From assembly GCF_910592395.1 (NCBI RefSeq), contig NC_088319.1, positions 2,912,001 to 2,976,000 on the forward strand: a stretch of 64,000 bases of DNA, written 5' to 3'. The notes beneath the pieces are model-generated. The model searched no databases. It worked only from the letters and a program-made list of their open reading frames with translations, and was not told the origin of the DNA. The DNA comes from Lineus longissimus (taxonomy: Eukaryota > Nemertea > Pilidiophora > Heteronemertea > Lineidae). The position numbers were made by a program, and so were the translations under genes. Below, piece by piece: positions 45,576-58,535 of this stretch. How positions within the stretch are numbered: the stretch's first letter is position 1; the number at the start of each line of letters is the position of its first letter.

Positions 45576-46657
45576 TTTGCTGTTGTTGCGTGCGCAACCG
45601 GTTAGACACTAGGACGGCGTTGCTTGCCCTACTGACAAGCTCGCATTGGATTGTTTGATATCGGAATTTCGTTAGTTCTAGACTGGTTGCCTACCAGGGC
45701 TAAAGAAGCCATATTTAGTATATTTAGTGTGTTGGGTTTATTTACAGCTAGTATGAATGACTCGTTCTATGGAACGATCTCCATCATCCGCGCATTGCGC
45801 CCATAATTGTTAGAACTCAAATTTTCTTCAACGACGTTAACCGGAGCGCCCGAGACTGGAATATGAAACTTTATGCAGCGGTTGAAACAAAAACCTAATT
45901 CTCGTGCGAATGCATGGCGTACAGTCAACTGAGGAATAAGGTGTACACCTACACTTCAACTTTGAGGGTAAATTATGGTCGTCTGATAATTATTTCGATT
46001 CAACTGACCTGGTAAACATTTCTCACAAATATATGATAAATTACGTTAAACTGCACAATACTACTTTCAAATTCACACCGACCTGTGTTTTAGGCGTACC
46101 TGTCTATGATAAAGTCGTATTTCAAGTCGTGCACTGCAATTTGGATAACCACTTCGTTGTAGCCATCTTATACACTGATCCAATTTGATATTATAAACAT
46201 TACTGTAAAAATCCAGATGGAATGGCATAATGAAAACGTTCGTCGATTAACTGAATATTAGATAACCGTACGTAATTCAATATCGGAGATGAAGTCGGAG
46301 TGGGACTCGGAACGGGACAAGGCTCCGATTTAGCGGAATCTGCAATAAACATTTGAAAAGTTCCATTAGTATCAATTTGCTGAAACCCCTATATTTATAT
46401 CGACTTAGAAAAAAAAGACCCAACCTGTCTATAATATATACAGGGTATACCAAAGAGGCTGTATCCGCCTATACGTTAATAATGGGTTTATATAAACAAG
46501 ATGAGCGCATTACTTATGAAGATTGTCTAATCAACAGAGAGATACAGCCTTCCATCTCTCCCATAATGTAATCTACTAAAACCTAATTTCAACAATTTCA
46601 TCCACTTCATTTAAATATGTCATATCTTAACTTTTAACCGCAACGCCGAACTAGCAG

Positions 46658-47761
46658 AGGGGCACCTATCGGTCGTACCGTGATCTAAGGATCTATGGCC
46701 AGTTCCCACCGTGGGCGGCATCAGTATTTTACCACACAGGGCGAAGTGTCATAGTCACAGTGGCTCTTTTTCATTACTCCTCGAGTCCTTATCGTAACGT
46801 CTACGTCTACAGCCAAGATGATATAAGCGGAGATTTTAAACTGACGTATCATTTTCATTTTAACGAGCTCACATACATTGCTGGCGAATATGGCAATGAT
46901 GTCATAGGTGTTAGCACTCGTCGTGGACGGAAATCTGTCGCTGAAAAGTTGCGAGCATTTCAATTCGATTTGATTGAAAGTAGCAATTGCCGAGAGTTGA
47001 TTCTACCGTATGGTGAACTTGAGAAAAGCTACGGTCCAAAGAATTCGAGGTTCAAATATTTCAAAATGGTTTCATGTGGTGAGAATGTTTTCTTGGAGTT
47101 GACCTTTCGATGCAAATTTCAGCAGCACAAAAACAGGGAAAAAGACCTGTTTATGTCTTGGTTAAATTGGTATAAAATAGTAAACATAGGGTTTGTTCTT
47201 AAACTTCGGTATGTTAAAAGCCTAAAAGAGATAAATTACTCTCTTATGCCTGAAGCCGAAAGTGCTTTATTATCTGATATGGATGACATCATGTTAGAGG
47301 ATATCCGATGTGATTTGAATGGTTATCTCTATAAATCATCAGCTAGAACACACTCCATCACCATCTTAGAAAAACCGTACGAGTATAATAAATCCACGTC
47401 GATTATCTTACGTGATGATTTGTTCAGAAAATTGGGAGACTCCGCAATTCTGTCTTTGCTAGGATCATATAATGTCGTCGTTGAGGTTCATCGGGCGAAG
47501 TTCGTTACCATATTTTTAAGTAAGCCTCCTAAGGAGAGCTTTAGGCTGAATCCTAAGAATCACGCTCTATTTCTGTTTAGGTTGCAATTGGGGCCATGCC
47601 TGGATGAATCCGAGGTGGAAGCTAAGAATACGTTATTGATGACCTTACGTGACCCTTTTGTCTCCAGCCATTGGTTAATAGTCGATGCGAATGAAAGATT
47701 ATTTGCCTGGCCCAAATTCGCTACTGGTAAGCAAATGACCGCCAAGGTATTTACTCTGTAA
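46658..47761 (+). CDS. Unrecognised conserved domain, copy 6
   Basis: Intact, GTG at 46760. Closest to copy 3: about nine replaced residues and two silent changes by eye, including Tyr in 'EKSYGP'. The intron-like stretch in front is about 265 bp shorter than in the other units, but the acceptor CAG|AGG at 46657/46658 and the candidate branch sequence are retained. Confidence 0.55.
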   Translation, partial: RGTYRSYRDLRIYGQFPPWAASVFYHTGRSVIVTVALFHYSSSPYRNVYVYSQDDISGDFKLTYHFHFNELTYIAGEYGNDVIGVSTRRGRKSVAEKLRAFQFDLIESSNCRELILPYGELEKSYGPKNSRFKYFKMVSCGENVFLELTFRCKFQQHKNREKDLFMSWLNWYKIVNIGFVLKLRYVKSLKEINYSLMPEAESALLSDMDDIMLEDIRCDLNGYLYKSSARTHSITILEKPYEYNKSTSIILRDDLFRKLGDSAILSLLGSYNVVVEVHRAKFVTIFLSKPPKESFRLNPKNHALFLFRLQLGPCLDESEVEAKNTLLMTLRDPFVSSHWLIVDANERLFAWPKFATGKQMTAKVFTL

Positions 47762-48778
47762 CAAAGTACACGGGTGGACTTATATTGTTTATAAAGCTGA
47801 GCTGTACGAACAAATCTCACAGTAGCTGATTAAGAAACTAAGATGAGACGGATACGGCACAGCTATGGATGCAATATTTCTGACTGCTACTATGTCTAAT
47901 AATTCACTACGTTAATTTTTCGGAATTTGCACACTAGAATCTTTGTCTAAATCCTTATATCTACGCGAAATCGAAACAGACATCATAGCATTCCACTCTC
48001 TACCGTAAGGAATTTCCGTGTTGCATAAATAAATTCATTGATATTCCGGGAGATATAATTGTCGCAATAAGTATATTGAGGGAAAGTGTATTTCGGATTA
48101 TTTTAGATCTGGCCATATTTACTTGGCTCTTCTCTTGTCACTGCATTGTAATAGTGTGATCACCAATATTATAGTAATGAAACACAGCCTTGGGCAGCCG
48201 GTGTCATAGTTGACCAGGTTTAGTTGACACCATAAAGGAGCATTGGTTAGGCAAGAGTCTTTAAATAAAAAAATTGAAAGACTTTCAGACTGGTTGAAAG
48301 ACTCTGGTCAGGCAAATCCCAAGGATACTAAGTAATCTTGTTCTGAGCAACACCACTATCTTTTAATAAACGTGATGTGGTCACATACCTTAGTTCAACT
48401 AAGTGCCCTCGGCCAGACGAGATGAAAAACACTATGAGCAAGTCGAAGACAGACTGTTATTTGAATGACGATCGCCGTATTTGGGAGATCATCTTTCAAA
48501 TGAGAGTATGGAAAGAGTCAGTTCGACCACTAAACTGTTATTGCAATACAACGCAATAGTTGTAAATTGAAAGTGAAAGAAAGCGATATTCGGAGGTTTC
48601 AGCTTGCATCTTCTTTTATTGACGGTCATGGCCTCTATGCACCATATAATACAATCCATCAGAATTCAAAACGGACGGAGACTTTTTCCAGGGGGACATT
48701 TTCCACTTCTACACTGTACTGGATTGTGTGACCCAGTTCAATTTTGTCATTGAATAATTGAGTTCACCATCGCATTGC

Positions 48779-48990
48779 CAAGATATCTGGACGATTATCT
48801 TCATCGAATCGGAGCTTACGTCCTCGTTTCAAAGATGTCTGGTCGCCGTCGTCACCGAGTTGGAGTTCATGCTCACGTTCGTGTTTCAACGATCGCTGGT
48901 CGAGTGCAGTCACCGAGTCGGAGCTTACGACCACGTTTCAACGATCACAGGTTGAAAATCGTCTCCGAGTCGGAGTTCATGAAAATCTTT
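48779..48990 (+). repeat. Four-copy minisatellite, unit 6
   Basis: Class II version with a few private changes. Confidence 0.8.
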
Positions 48991-49379
48991 GGATCGTTGT
49001 GTTTCTATTTTTTATGTCTACTTTAGACTACTTCTCAATGCTGGCTAGATGCATGGCTTGCTGTTATGTTATCATTAAACCTGTGGTTCTGGTCATCATA
49101 CAGACACGAGGCTTTCAAGCTTCTTGGGATCATTTGATGAGCATGATTAATAGTTATAATAGAAGACACTTACCAGTCAGTTGAAGTGTGATTGAGATCC
49201 GATCGAAACCTTAAAATCAGAAATTGAGTAATAACATGCCCGCCGTTTCTTATTTTTGAGGGTCATAGTTTCGGCTGCATTTTTCTTTGTGCCTTGTTCT
49301 CCCTGACGTACACGTTCAAGTATGAGTGTTCAGGTGAGCTAGCGTCTGCTATCTAATTTTATCACTCCATTCCCATGCG

Positions 49380-50290
49380 GGCAAGATCGAATAGCTCGAG
49401 TATGAAGTTAGGCGATATAGGTCGAACAGTGTTGGTCTGGCTGAGGCAAGGCTCACTGGTACAGGTGAGATGACAACAGCCGATGGACACAGACTCATCT
49501 TTAGTGGTAAACATTCCAAGCGTGGATATGGGATGGCAGCCATGATTCATAAGGACACGGCACCAGCAGTTCTAAAGAGCAACCTATTGGTAGTCCCTAG
49601 TGCACCAACTGTGAAATTAGTAAAAACTAACCATTAATTAGTGGTTCCAACTAAAATAGGTAGTAAAACTACCATCAAAATGGTTAAGAATTACCATTTT
49701 GATAGTTAAAACAAATAATTCCACAGTCAGTGCAATAGCAACTACATGTACCAGAGTAGTAAAACATAACAATAATTAGTTACTTTCACTATTTAATTTT
49801 AAAAAGAGTATTGACCAGTCTCCAACCGTATGATGACTGTGAGGATCAGCGCAAAACCATTCAACCTGTCAGTTGTCCAGATCTACGCTCCAACAAGCTT
49901 TGGATCCGAGAACAGGATGAATGGATTTTACGAAGACATCATGGCTACTATGCAGTCTCTCCCAAAGCAGGACATTATTATGGTAGTAGGGGGCTGTGAC
50001 GCAAAAATCGGCACCGATGCCTAGGACCAATGGAAAGGCAACGTCGGGAGATTTTGCTCAGGAGTAACAAACAAGAGGGGCCTCCGGATAATTGAATTTC
50101 CTCAAAAACTCAGTCGAAAGGCAACTTGGCATTCTCCTATTGGTAACACACACAACATGATCGAGTACATTACGGTTACGAAAGTTTTCGTGAGCAGCAT
50201 CAGCATGGCTGAGACCAGGACCTATCCAGGAGCAGATGTTGGAATTGACCATGACCCTGTCCTTACCCCAATCGCGTTTTTACTATCCTC
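49380..50290 (+). pseudogene. RTE-type LINE endonuclease fragment, unit 6
   Basis: Class II copy with the b-type 3' end; same TAG in 'GTDA*DQW'. Confidence 0.85.
49597..49738. mobile_element. Foldback/MITE-like hairpin, unit 6
   Basis: Same element and position. Confidence 0.65.
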
Positions 50291-52002
50291 ATGACAAGCT
50301 ACAATCCAGGTTACAAGCTACAATCCAGGCTACAATCCAATTTGTCCCTTGAGACTGATATTTCTGCTCCAAAGGCTGAATTTCAAATTGTAATTGCTTG
50401 ATAAATGCCAACCCGCTCTAAATTCTTTTTACGTCTAATCATAATTATCATGTCAGTGAACAACTTGATTATAGGCATCTCATAAAATATAACCCATACT
50501 AGTCCGGCAAGTCAGGAATGCAAACACGATGATAAAAGTAGGAAACAGGTTAAGAAGTTTCTATGCTATTCCCGATTAAACAACTGATAAAATGATAGAG
50601 ATAATATACTAGTATTGTACCGTCCTTTATTACGAGCTACACTGTACATTCGTAAGAGGATTCTTGCCAGATTCCTAATATAGTTAAGATCTAAACTAAG
50701 AAATCTTGCAACGAAATGTACATGCACTCGTTCACAAAACTGAATAATATCTTTAAAATCTTATACAAATCTTAATTCTGGATTTTGGCCGGGGAGATCA
50801 GAGCCGCGATAATCGATTCCTGTCCCATGCAAGGACCTACGATGACCACCGTAAACATGGTAAACGAGCAATTTTTGTAGCATGCAATCATGATCACAGG
50901 TCGTAGTGACAAAAAGCATAAGTCTACTTTAGGTTCAAGGATCAGGATCACAAATAGCTTCGTAACTACATTTTTTATATGTGAACATGCGTATGGGGTC
51001 GGATTCTATTCCACAATATCCATTTTCAAAGCAATCGATGTCAAAATAAGTTGATGCACTGTTTTCTTTCAATCAATTTTCACTAATACAGTTATTGACG
51101 CTGGTTGTGTTGTTATTGATTAAACGTTGTCTTGTTAAGCCACAGTTATCTTGCTAATATCAGGCTCTATTGCATCGGTTGTGTCTGTCGCAGCAGAACT
51201 AGGGACACAAGATCAGAGAGGTGACTAAACATGCTATTTTCGAAATTCACCATTTCCTGATCAGCGCCTCTTGTAGCGGAGCTCAGAGACGTAGGCGCTG
51301 ACGTCCTCACTTACGTCCTCACTTACTTAAGAGATTTACTTTTGGCGAACTATTGACCAAACGAAGCTTGATATGCCTAATTATTATTTCCGCATGGTAA
51401 ATGTGTGCTTTTACCTTTGATGTGTTGTTGTGAATTACGTGAACGCTCTATTAAACGTTCTTGGTTTCAGTTGATGTGTCTGGCATTTGACCGACGAATG
51501 TTTGGGGTCAGCGCTGACAGCAGTGTTAAAGTATGTTATTTGTACACAAATGCATTTTAGATATACATGTACGCTCGTGCCATGCAAAATTCTGCTTTTT
51601 AACATATCCCAGGAGGCTGTTGGTTGAGTTTCCAAAAACTCTCAGTTCCGCAAACAGAAAGAGGCTAACTATGATTTGTGATAGCAATGTATTTCAGAAT
51701 GTTACTTCGATAATCAAATCGTCATTGATCCATTGTCGAAATATGCTTGTCTTAACAGAAGATTTCGCGTTTAGGAGGTTTTCACAAATTTGGCGAGTAG
51801 GTCATGATCGCGAAAGCATTCTGCCGCGAAAATCCTTTCCTTTTCGGCAAGAATTCCATGTCATTGTTGGCATTGCATCCAGCTACAGGCCTTATTGCGA
51901 TCGAGGTGTTTAAAGAGACTGCGTTTACAGTGTGCCCTTCGAAATTAGCACGTATCGTAATGACTCCTAATAACCACAAATTCCACATGTCTTGAATAGT
52001 GC

Positions 52003-52603
52003 CCACCCAGGACCAATCTTGGTGTACCTTAACTTCACTTAAATACCCGTATGTGCACCCAGTGTGAAATTCGCGCCGATTAAAAACCTGTGTCTAAGGT
52101 TGAAAATGGTATGTTTGTCTTGTAGCAAATCACAAAATCTCGTGTCGAACATTTGCTCTATTTTTCGCTTAAAAAGTGTATAAATATACATGTATGACAG
52201 ATGGTGGTAAGAAATAAAGAAAAAGTATTTTTAAGAACATAATACTATTTACTATGTCATTAGGTATGCTGTATGAGATGATTCCCCCATCCATACATAC
52301 ATCCGTTCATAGCACACGTGTGCGCAATGACCCCTAGATCCTGCCACTGATGTCGAACTGACATTTTGACACCTCGTTTACAGTTAGTGTTCAGCAAAAT
52401 TATGGATGTAGAGCAAAAGCACGCGTACCCCACATCGGACACAGGTTTTTTAATCGGCGCGTATTTCAATCTGTTTGCACATAATGATCCTTTTAAAGCA
52501 GCACCCAGGAGCATCCTTTCTTTATTTCTTACCAGGAGCATCCTGGGTGCGGTGCTGTTAAGGTACACCCAGCTTGGTCCTTGGTACACCTAAGGTGCAC
52601 CCA
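52003..52603. mobile_element. Inverted-repeat element in the unit 6/7 linker
   Basis: The left arm lacks its outermost bases; the right arm ends GGTGCACCCA at 52603. The hairpin in the right arm is expanded by a short inverted copy (52517-52534) of 52205-52222. Confidence 0.65.
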
Positions 52604-53154
52604 TGACGACATTTGCCCTTTTGACGACACTGGCTGTATTGCATGTGTTGGGTCGACTGAAATATTGTGAAGGATAGACACCTACATGTAGATGTAGGTG
52701 ACACTAGTTAATTTGTTTTAGCTATATCGTGTATTCAAAAATGCTAAGAAACAATCACATGCAAATATTTTTCTGAAGAAAATCTGTTGAGAAAGCCTTT
52801 ACCTTTACAGTATTCTAAACGGATTTTAATAGGTGCTATATAGGTTTTTCATGTATGATTTAAAAAGTTATTTTAGTTATATAGAGTTTCTATGTTTATA
52901 AAATACATAGACTATACACTGTATATACTATATAGATTTTTTTCACATGGGATCTTATAGTTTATAGGTTGTCCTTTACAAAACCTATACAGGTGCTATA
53001 CCGGTATAGATTTTATATAGTCTTTTTTGGCCATTTTTGGCCATTTACTTTAAAGATTTGCTCCGGAGGATTTTGTCTGTGGTATAAGTTTGCAATGACA
53101 CCATCAATATCTCGAGAAAGCAGGTGATCCAATCAAGAATTCTATTGCGTGTAA

Positions 53155-53541
53155 ATGCAATTCATGACTATATGGGAGTTATTGCTGGTCCTGACCAACA
53201 TTGACAGAGCTCCAGCAAGTTTAGTATTTTCCTCATTTCAATTCATGACAATGGACATTAACGGAACTGATAGCAATTTAACTTTCGCAATCTTACGAGT
53301 TCAGTCAATTCTTCGATGTGGTATGGCATGCTCGAATATTCAGATGTGCGCTGCCTTTTTCACCACCCCCAAGAACGGCCATGACTGCCATGATCAAACG
53401 GAAACCTGCCATCTTTACAAGGATGCTGCTACCAAGGACTGGACTTGCAGAGACGGGAAAACAGGGCATCGGCTTTGGAAAAAGCAGGTAGCCAATATTT
53501 CGGTTTTTATATTCGCAACCTATTTTGCAATAAAGACATAA
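53155..53541 (+). CDS. Secreted PAN/Apple-like domain ORF, copy 7 (alpha)
   Basis: Alpha copy with both sequons. The cleavage site reads Ala-Pro-Ala, the residue after Cys65 is Ala, and an additional Cys replaces Arg78. His88 is Tyr. The donor is at 53487/53488. The extra, sixth cysteine could pair differently from the other copies. Confidence 0.6.
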   Translation: MQFMTIWELLLVLTNIDRAPASLVFSSFQFMTMDINGTDSNLTFAILRVQSILRCGMACSNIQMCAAFFTTPKNGHDCHDQTETCHLYKDAATKDWTCRDGKTGHRLWKKQVANISVFIFATYFAIKT

Positions 53542-54901
53542 TTTGCTGTTGTTGCGTGCGCAACCGGTTAGACACTAGGACGACGTTGCTTGCCCTACTG
53601 ACAAGCTCGCATTGGATTGTTTGATATCGGAATTTCGTTAGTCCTAGACTGGTTGCCTACCAGGGCTAAAGAAGCCATATTTAGTATATTTAGTGTGTTG
53701 GGTTTAATTACAGTTAGTATGAATGACTCGTTCTATGGAACGATCTCCATCATCCGCGCATTGCGCCCATAATTGTTAGAACTCAAATTTTCTTCAACGA
53801 CGTTAACCGGAGCGCCCGAGACTGGAATATGAAACTTTATGCAGCTGTTGAAACAAAAACCTAATTCTCGTGCGAATGCATGGCGTATAGTCAACTGAGG
53901 AATAAGGTGTACACCTACACTTCAACTTTGAGGGTAAATTATGGTCGTCTGATGATTACTTCGATTCAACTGAACTGGTAAACATTTTTCACAAATATAT
54001 GATAAATTACGTGAAACTGCACAATACTACTTTCAAATTCAGACCGACCTCTGCTTTAGGCGTACCTGTCTATAATGAAGTCGTATTTTAAGTCGTGCAC
54101 TGCAATTTGGATAACCACTTCGTTGTAGCCATCTTATACACTGATCCAATTTGATATTATAAACATTACTGTAAAAATCCAGATGGAATGGCATAATGAA
54201 AACGTTCGTCGATTAACTGAATATTAGATAACCGTACGTAATTCAATATCGGAGATGAGGTCGGAGTGGGACTCGGAGTGGGACTCGGAACGGGCCAAGG
54301 CTCAGATTTAGCGGAATCTGCAATAAACATTTGAAAAGTTCTTTTTAGTATCAATTTGCTGAAACCCATATATTTATCGACTTAGGAAAAAAAACAACCA
54401 ACATGCATGACAAAATGATCTGCATTATTCTTCTCGGACCATTTCCACATCGGCTGTGGTGGGGGAGAAGGCCAAACGTAGCAATTTTTACAAATAATTA
54501 TCATATACATATTCTATAGCGATCTTTTCATGTGCATTGTTTTTGGGTGTTTCCGCTCAATTTTACCATAATTTTCCAGTTTTCCCAGTTTTCCGCAGTT
54601 TTCGTAGATTCCGCTTAATTGCCCTGGCCGTCAGGATGATTTTCAGAGTGGCGCTCATTGTTGCCAACCTGTCTATAATATATACAGGGTATACCAAAAA
54701 GGCTGTCTCCGCCTATACGTTAATAATGGGTTTGTATAAACAAGATGAGCGCATTACTTATGAAGATTTTCTAATCAACAGAGAGAGACAGCCTTCCATC
54801 TCTCCCACAATGTAATGTATTAAAACCTAATTTCAACAATTTCATCCACTTCATTTAAAGATGTCATATCTTAACTTTTAACCGCCACGCCGAACTAGCA
54901 G

Positions 54902-55996
54902 AGGGGCACCTATCGGTCGTACCGTGATGTAAGGATCAATGGCCAGTTCCCAGCATGGGCGCCATCGGTATTTTACCACACAGGGCTAAGTGTCATAGTC
55001 ACAGTGGCTCTTTTTCATTACTCCTTGAGTACTTATCGTAACGTCTACGTCTACAGCCAAGATGATATAAGCGGAGATTTTAAACTGACGTATCATTTTC
55101 ATTTTAACGAGCTCACATACATTGCTGGCGAATATGGCAATGATGTCATAGGTGTTCGCACTCGTCAGGGACGGCAATCTGTCACTGAAAAGTTGCGAGC
55201 ATTTCAATTCGATTTGATTGGAAGTAGCAATTGCCGAGAGTTGATTCTACCGTATGGTGAACTTGAGAAAAGCGTCGGTCCAAAGAATTCGAGGTTAAAA
55301 TATTTCAAAATGGTTTCATGTGGTGAGAATGTTTTCTTGGAGTTGACCTTTCGATGCAAATTTCAGCAGCACAAAAACAGGGAAAAAGACCTGTTTATGT
55401 CATGGTTAAATTGGTATAAAATAGTAAACATAGGGTTTGTTCTTAAACTTCGGTTTGTTAAAAGCCTAAAAGAGATAAACTACTCTCTTGTGCCTGAAGC
55501 CGAAAGTGCTTTATCATTTGATATGGATAACATCATGTTAGAGGATATCCGATGTGATTTTAATGGTTATCTCTATAAATCATCAGCTAGAACACACTCC
55601 ATCACCATCTTAGAAAAACCGTACGAGTATAATAAATCCACGTCGATTATCTTACGTGATGATTTTTTCAGAAAATTGGGAGACTCCGCAATTCTGTCTT
55701 TGTTAGGATCATATAATGTCGTCGTTGAGGTTCATCGGGCGAAGTCCATATTTTTTAAGCGTCCTAAGGAGAGCTTTAGGCTGAATCCTAAGAATCACGC
55801 TCAATTTCTGTTTAGGTTGCAATTGGGGCCATGCCTGGATGAATCCGAGGTGGAAGCTAAGAATACGTTATTGATGACCTTACGTGACCCTTTTGTCTCC
55901 AACCATTGGTTAATAGTCGGTGCGAATGAAAGATTATTTGCCTGGCCCAAATTCGCTACTGGTAAGCAAATGACCGCAAAGGTATTTACTCTGTAA
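54902..55996 (+). CDS. Unrecognised conserved domain, copy 7
   Basis: Intact, GTG at 55004, three residues shorter because of a 9 bp in-frame loss after 'HRAK' near 55745. That the deletion keeps frame is mildly in favour of coding. Several other changes lie in the first 60 residues (for example 'RTRQGRQ'). Confidence 0.55.
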   Translation, partial: RGTYRSYRDVRINGQFPAWAPSVFYHTGLSVIVTVALFHYSLSTYRNVYVYSQDDISGDFKLTYHFHFNELTYIAGEYGNDVIGVRTRQGRQSVTEKLRAFQFDLIGSSNCRELILPYGELEKSVGPKNSRLKYFKMVSCGENVFLELTFRCKFQQHKNREKDLFMSWLNWYKIVNIGFVLKLRFVKSLKEINYSLVPEAESALSFDMDNIMLEDIRCDFNGYLYKSSARTHSITILEKPYEYNKSTSIILRDDFFRKLGDSAILSLLGSYNVVVEVHRAKSIFFKRPKESFRLNPKNHAQFLFRLQLGPCLDESEVEAKNTLLMTLRDPFVSNHWLIVGANERLFAWPKFATGKQMTAKVFTL

Positions 55997-57030
55997 CAAA
56001 GTACTCGGGTGGACTTATATTGTTTATAAAGCTGAGCTGCACGAACAAATCTCACAGTAGCTGATTAAGAAACTAAGATGAGACGGATACGGCACAGCTA
56101 TGGATGCAATATTTCTGACTGCTACTATGTCTAATAATTCACTACGTTAATTTTTCGGAATTTGCACACTAGAATCTTTCTCTAAATCCTTATATCTACG
56201 CGAAATCGAAACAGACATCATAGCATTCCACTCTCTACCGTAAGGAATTTCCGTGTTGCATAAATAAATTCATTGATATTCCGGGAGATATAATTGTCGC
56301 AATAAGTATATTGAGTGAAATTACACATGCAGTATAAGTGTATTTCGGATTATTTTAGATCTGGCCATATTTACTTGGCTCTTCTCTTGTCACTGCATTG
56401 TAATAGTGTGATCACCAATATTATAGTAATGAAACACAGCCTTGGGCAGCCGGTGTCATAGTTGACCAGGTTTAGTTGACACCATAAAGGAGCATTGGTT
56501 AGGCAAGAGTCTTTAAATAAAAAAATTGAAAGACTTTCAGACTGGTTGAAAGACTCTGGTCAGGCAAATCCCAAGGATACTAAGTAATCTTGTTCTGAGC
56601 AACACCACTATCTTTTAATAAATGTGATGCTGTCACATTCCGGAGTTCAACTAAGTGCCCTCGGCCAGACGAGATGAAAAACACTATGAGCAAGTCGAGG
56701 ACAGACTGTTATTTGAATGACGATCGCCGTATTTGGGAGATCATCTTTCAAATGAGAGTATGGAAAGAGTCAGTTCGACCACTAAACTGTTATTGCAATA
56801 CCACGCAATAGTTGTAAATTGAAAGTGAAAGAAAGCGTTATTCAGAGGTTTCAGCTTGCATCTTCTTTTATTGACGGTCATGGCCTCTATGCACCATATA
56901 ATACAATCCATCAGAATTCAAAACGGATGGAGACTTTTTCCAGGGGGACATTTTCCACTTCTACACTGTACTGGATTGTGTGACCCAGTTCAATTTTGTC
57001 ATTGAATAATTGAGTTCACCATCGCGTTGC

Positions 57031-57242
57031 CAAGATATCTGGACGATTATCTTCATCGAATCGGAGCTTACGTCCTCGTTTCAAAGATGTCTGGTCGCCG
57101 TCGTCACCGAGTTGGAGTTCATGCTCACGTTCGTGTTTCAACGATCGCTGGTCGAGTGCAGTCACCGAGTCGGAGCTTACGACCACGTTTCAACGATCTC
57201 AGGTTGAAAATCGTCTCCGAGTCGGAGTTCATGAAAAGCTTT
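57031..57242 (+). repeat. Four-copy minisatellite, unit 7
   Basis: Class II version, four copies. Confidence 0.8.
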
Positions 57243-57631
57243 GGATCGTTGTGTTTCTATTTTTTATGTCTATTTTAGACTACTTCTCAATGCTGGCTAG
57301 ATGCATGGCTTGCTGTTATGTTATCATTAAACCTGTGGTTCTGGTCATCATTCAGACACGAGGCTTTCAAGCCTCTTGGGATCATTTGATGAGCATGATT
57401 AATAGTTATAATAGAAGACACTTACCAGTCAGTTGAAGTGTGATTGAGATCCGATCGAAACCTTAAAATCAGGAATTGAGTAATAACATGCCCGCCGTTT
57501 CTTATTTTTGAGGGTCATAGTTTCGGCTGCATTTTTCTTTGTGCCTTGTTCTCCCTGACGTACGCGTTCAAGTATGAGTGTTCAGGTGAGCTAGCGTCTG
57601 CTATCTAATTTTATTACTCCATTCCCATGCG

Positions 57632-58535
57632 GGCAAGATCGAACAGCTCGAGTATGAAGTTAGGCGATATAGGTCGAACAGTGTTGGTCTGGCTGAGGCA
57701 AGGCTCACTGGTACAGGTGAGATGACAACAGCCGATGGACACAGACTCTTCTTTAGTGGTAAACATTCCAAGCGTGGATATGGGATGGCAGCCATGAGGA
57801 CACGGCACCAGCAGTTCTAAAAGCAACCTATTGGTAGTCCCTAGTGCACCAACTGTGAAATTTGTAAAACCTAACCATTAATTAGTGGTTCCAACTAAAA
57901 TAGGTAGTAAAACTACCATCAAAATGGTTAAGAATTACCATTTTGATAGTTAAAACAAATAATTTCACAGTCAGTGCAATAGCAACTACATGTACCAGAG
58001 TAGTAAAACATAACAATAATTAGTTACATTCACTATTTAATTTTAAAAAGAGTATTGACCAGTCTCCAACCGTATGATGACTGTGAGGATCAGCGCAAAA
58101 CCATTCAACCTGTCAGTTGTCCAGATCTACGCTCCAACAAGCTTTGGATCCGAGGACAGGATGAATGGATTTTACGAAGACATCATGGCTACTATGCAGT
58201 CTCTCCCAAAGCAGGACATTATTATGGTAGTAGGGGGCTGTGACGCAAAAATCGGCACCGATGCCTAGGACCAATGGAAAGGCAACGTCGGGAGATTTTG
58301 CTCAGGAGTAACAAACAAGAGGGGCCTCCGGATAATTGAATTTCCTCAAAAACTCAGTCGAAAGGCAACTTGGCATTCTCCTATTGGTAACACACACAAC
58401 ATGATCGAGTACATTACGGTTACGAAAGTTTTCGTGAGCAGCATCAGCATGGCTGAGACCAGGACCTATCCAGGAGCAGATGTTGGAATTGACCATGACC
58501 CTGTCCTTACCCCAATCGCGTTTTTACTATCCTCA
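57632..58535 (+). pseudogene. RTE-type LINE endonuclease fragment, unit 7
   Basis: Class II copy with a 7 bp loss (ttcataa) after 'gccatga' at 57797, which frameshifts the segment before the hairpin; b-type 3' end. Confidence 0.85.
57841..57982. mobile_element. Foldback/MITE-like hairpin, unit 7
   Basis: Same element; keeps 'aatttcacag' in the right arm as in class I. Confidence 0.65.

Larger units (their letters stand above)
45167..52101 (+). repeat. Unit 6 (5'-truncated beta, middle II, distal b)
   Basis: Begins about 22 bp before the PAN ORF because the beta linker is deleted. PAN exon 45189-45521, intron-like 45522-46657 (about 265 bp shorter than elsewhere, with a deletion near 46422), long frame 46658-47761, 3' flank 47762-48778, minisatellite 48779-48990, endonuclease remnant 49380-50290, distal class b 50291-52101. 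The long frame is closest to that of unit 3. Confidence 0.9.
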
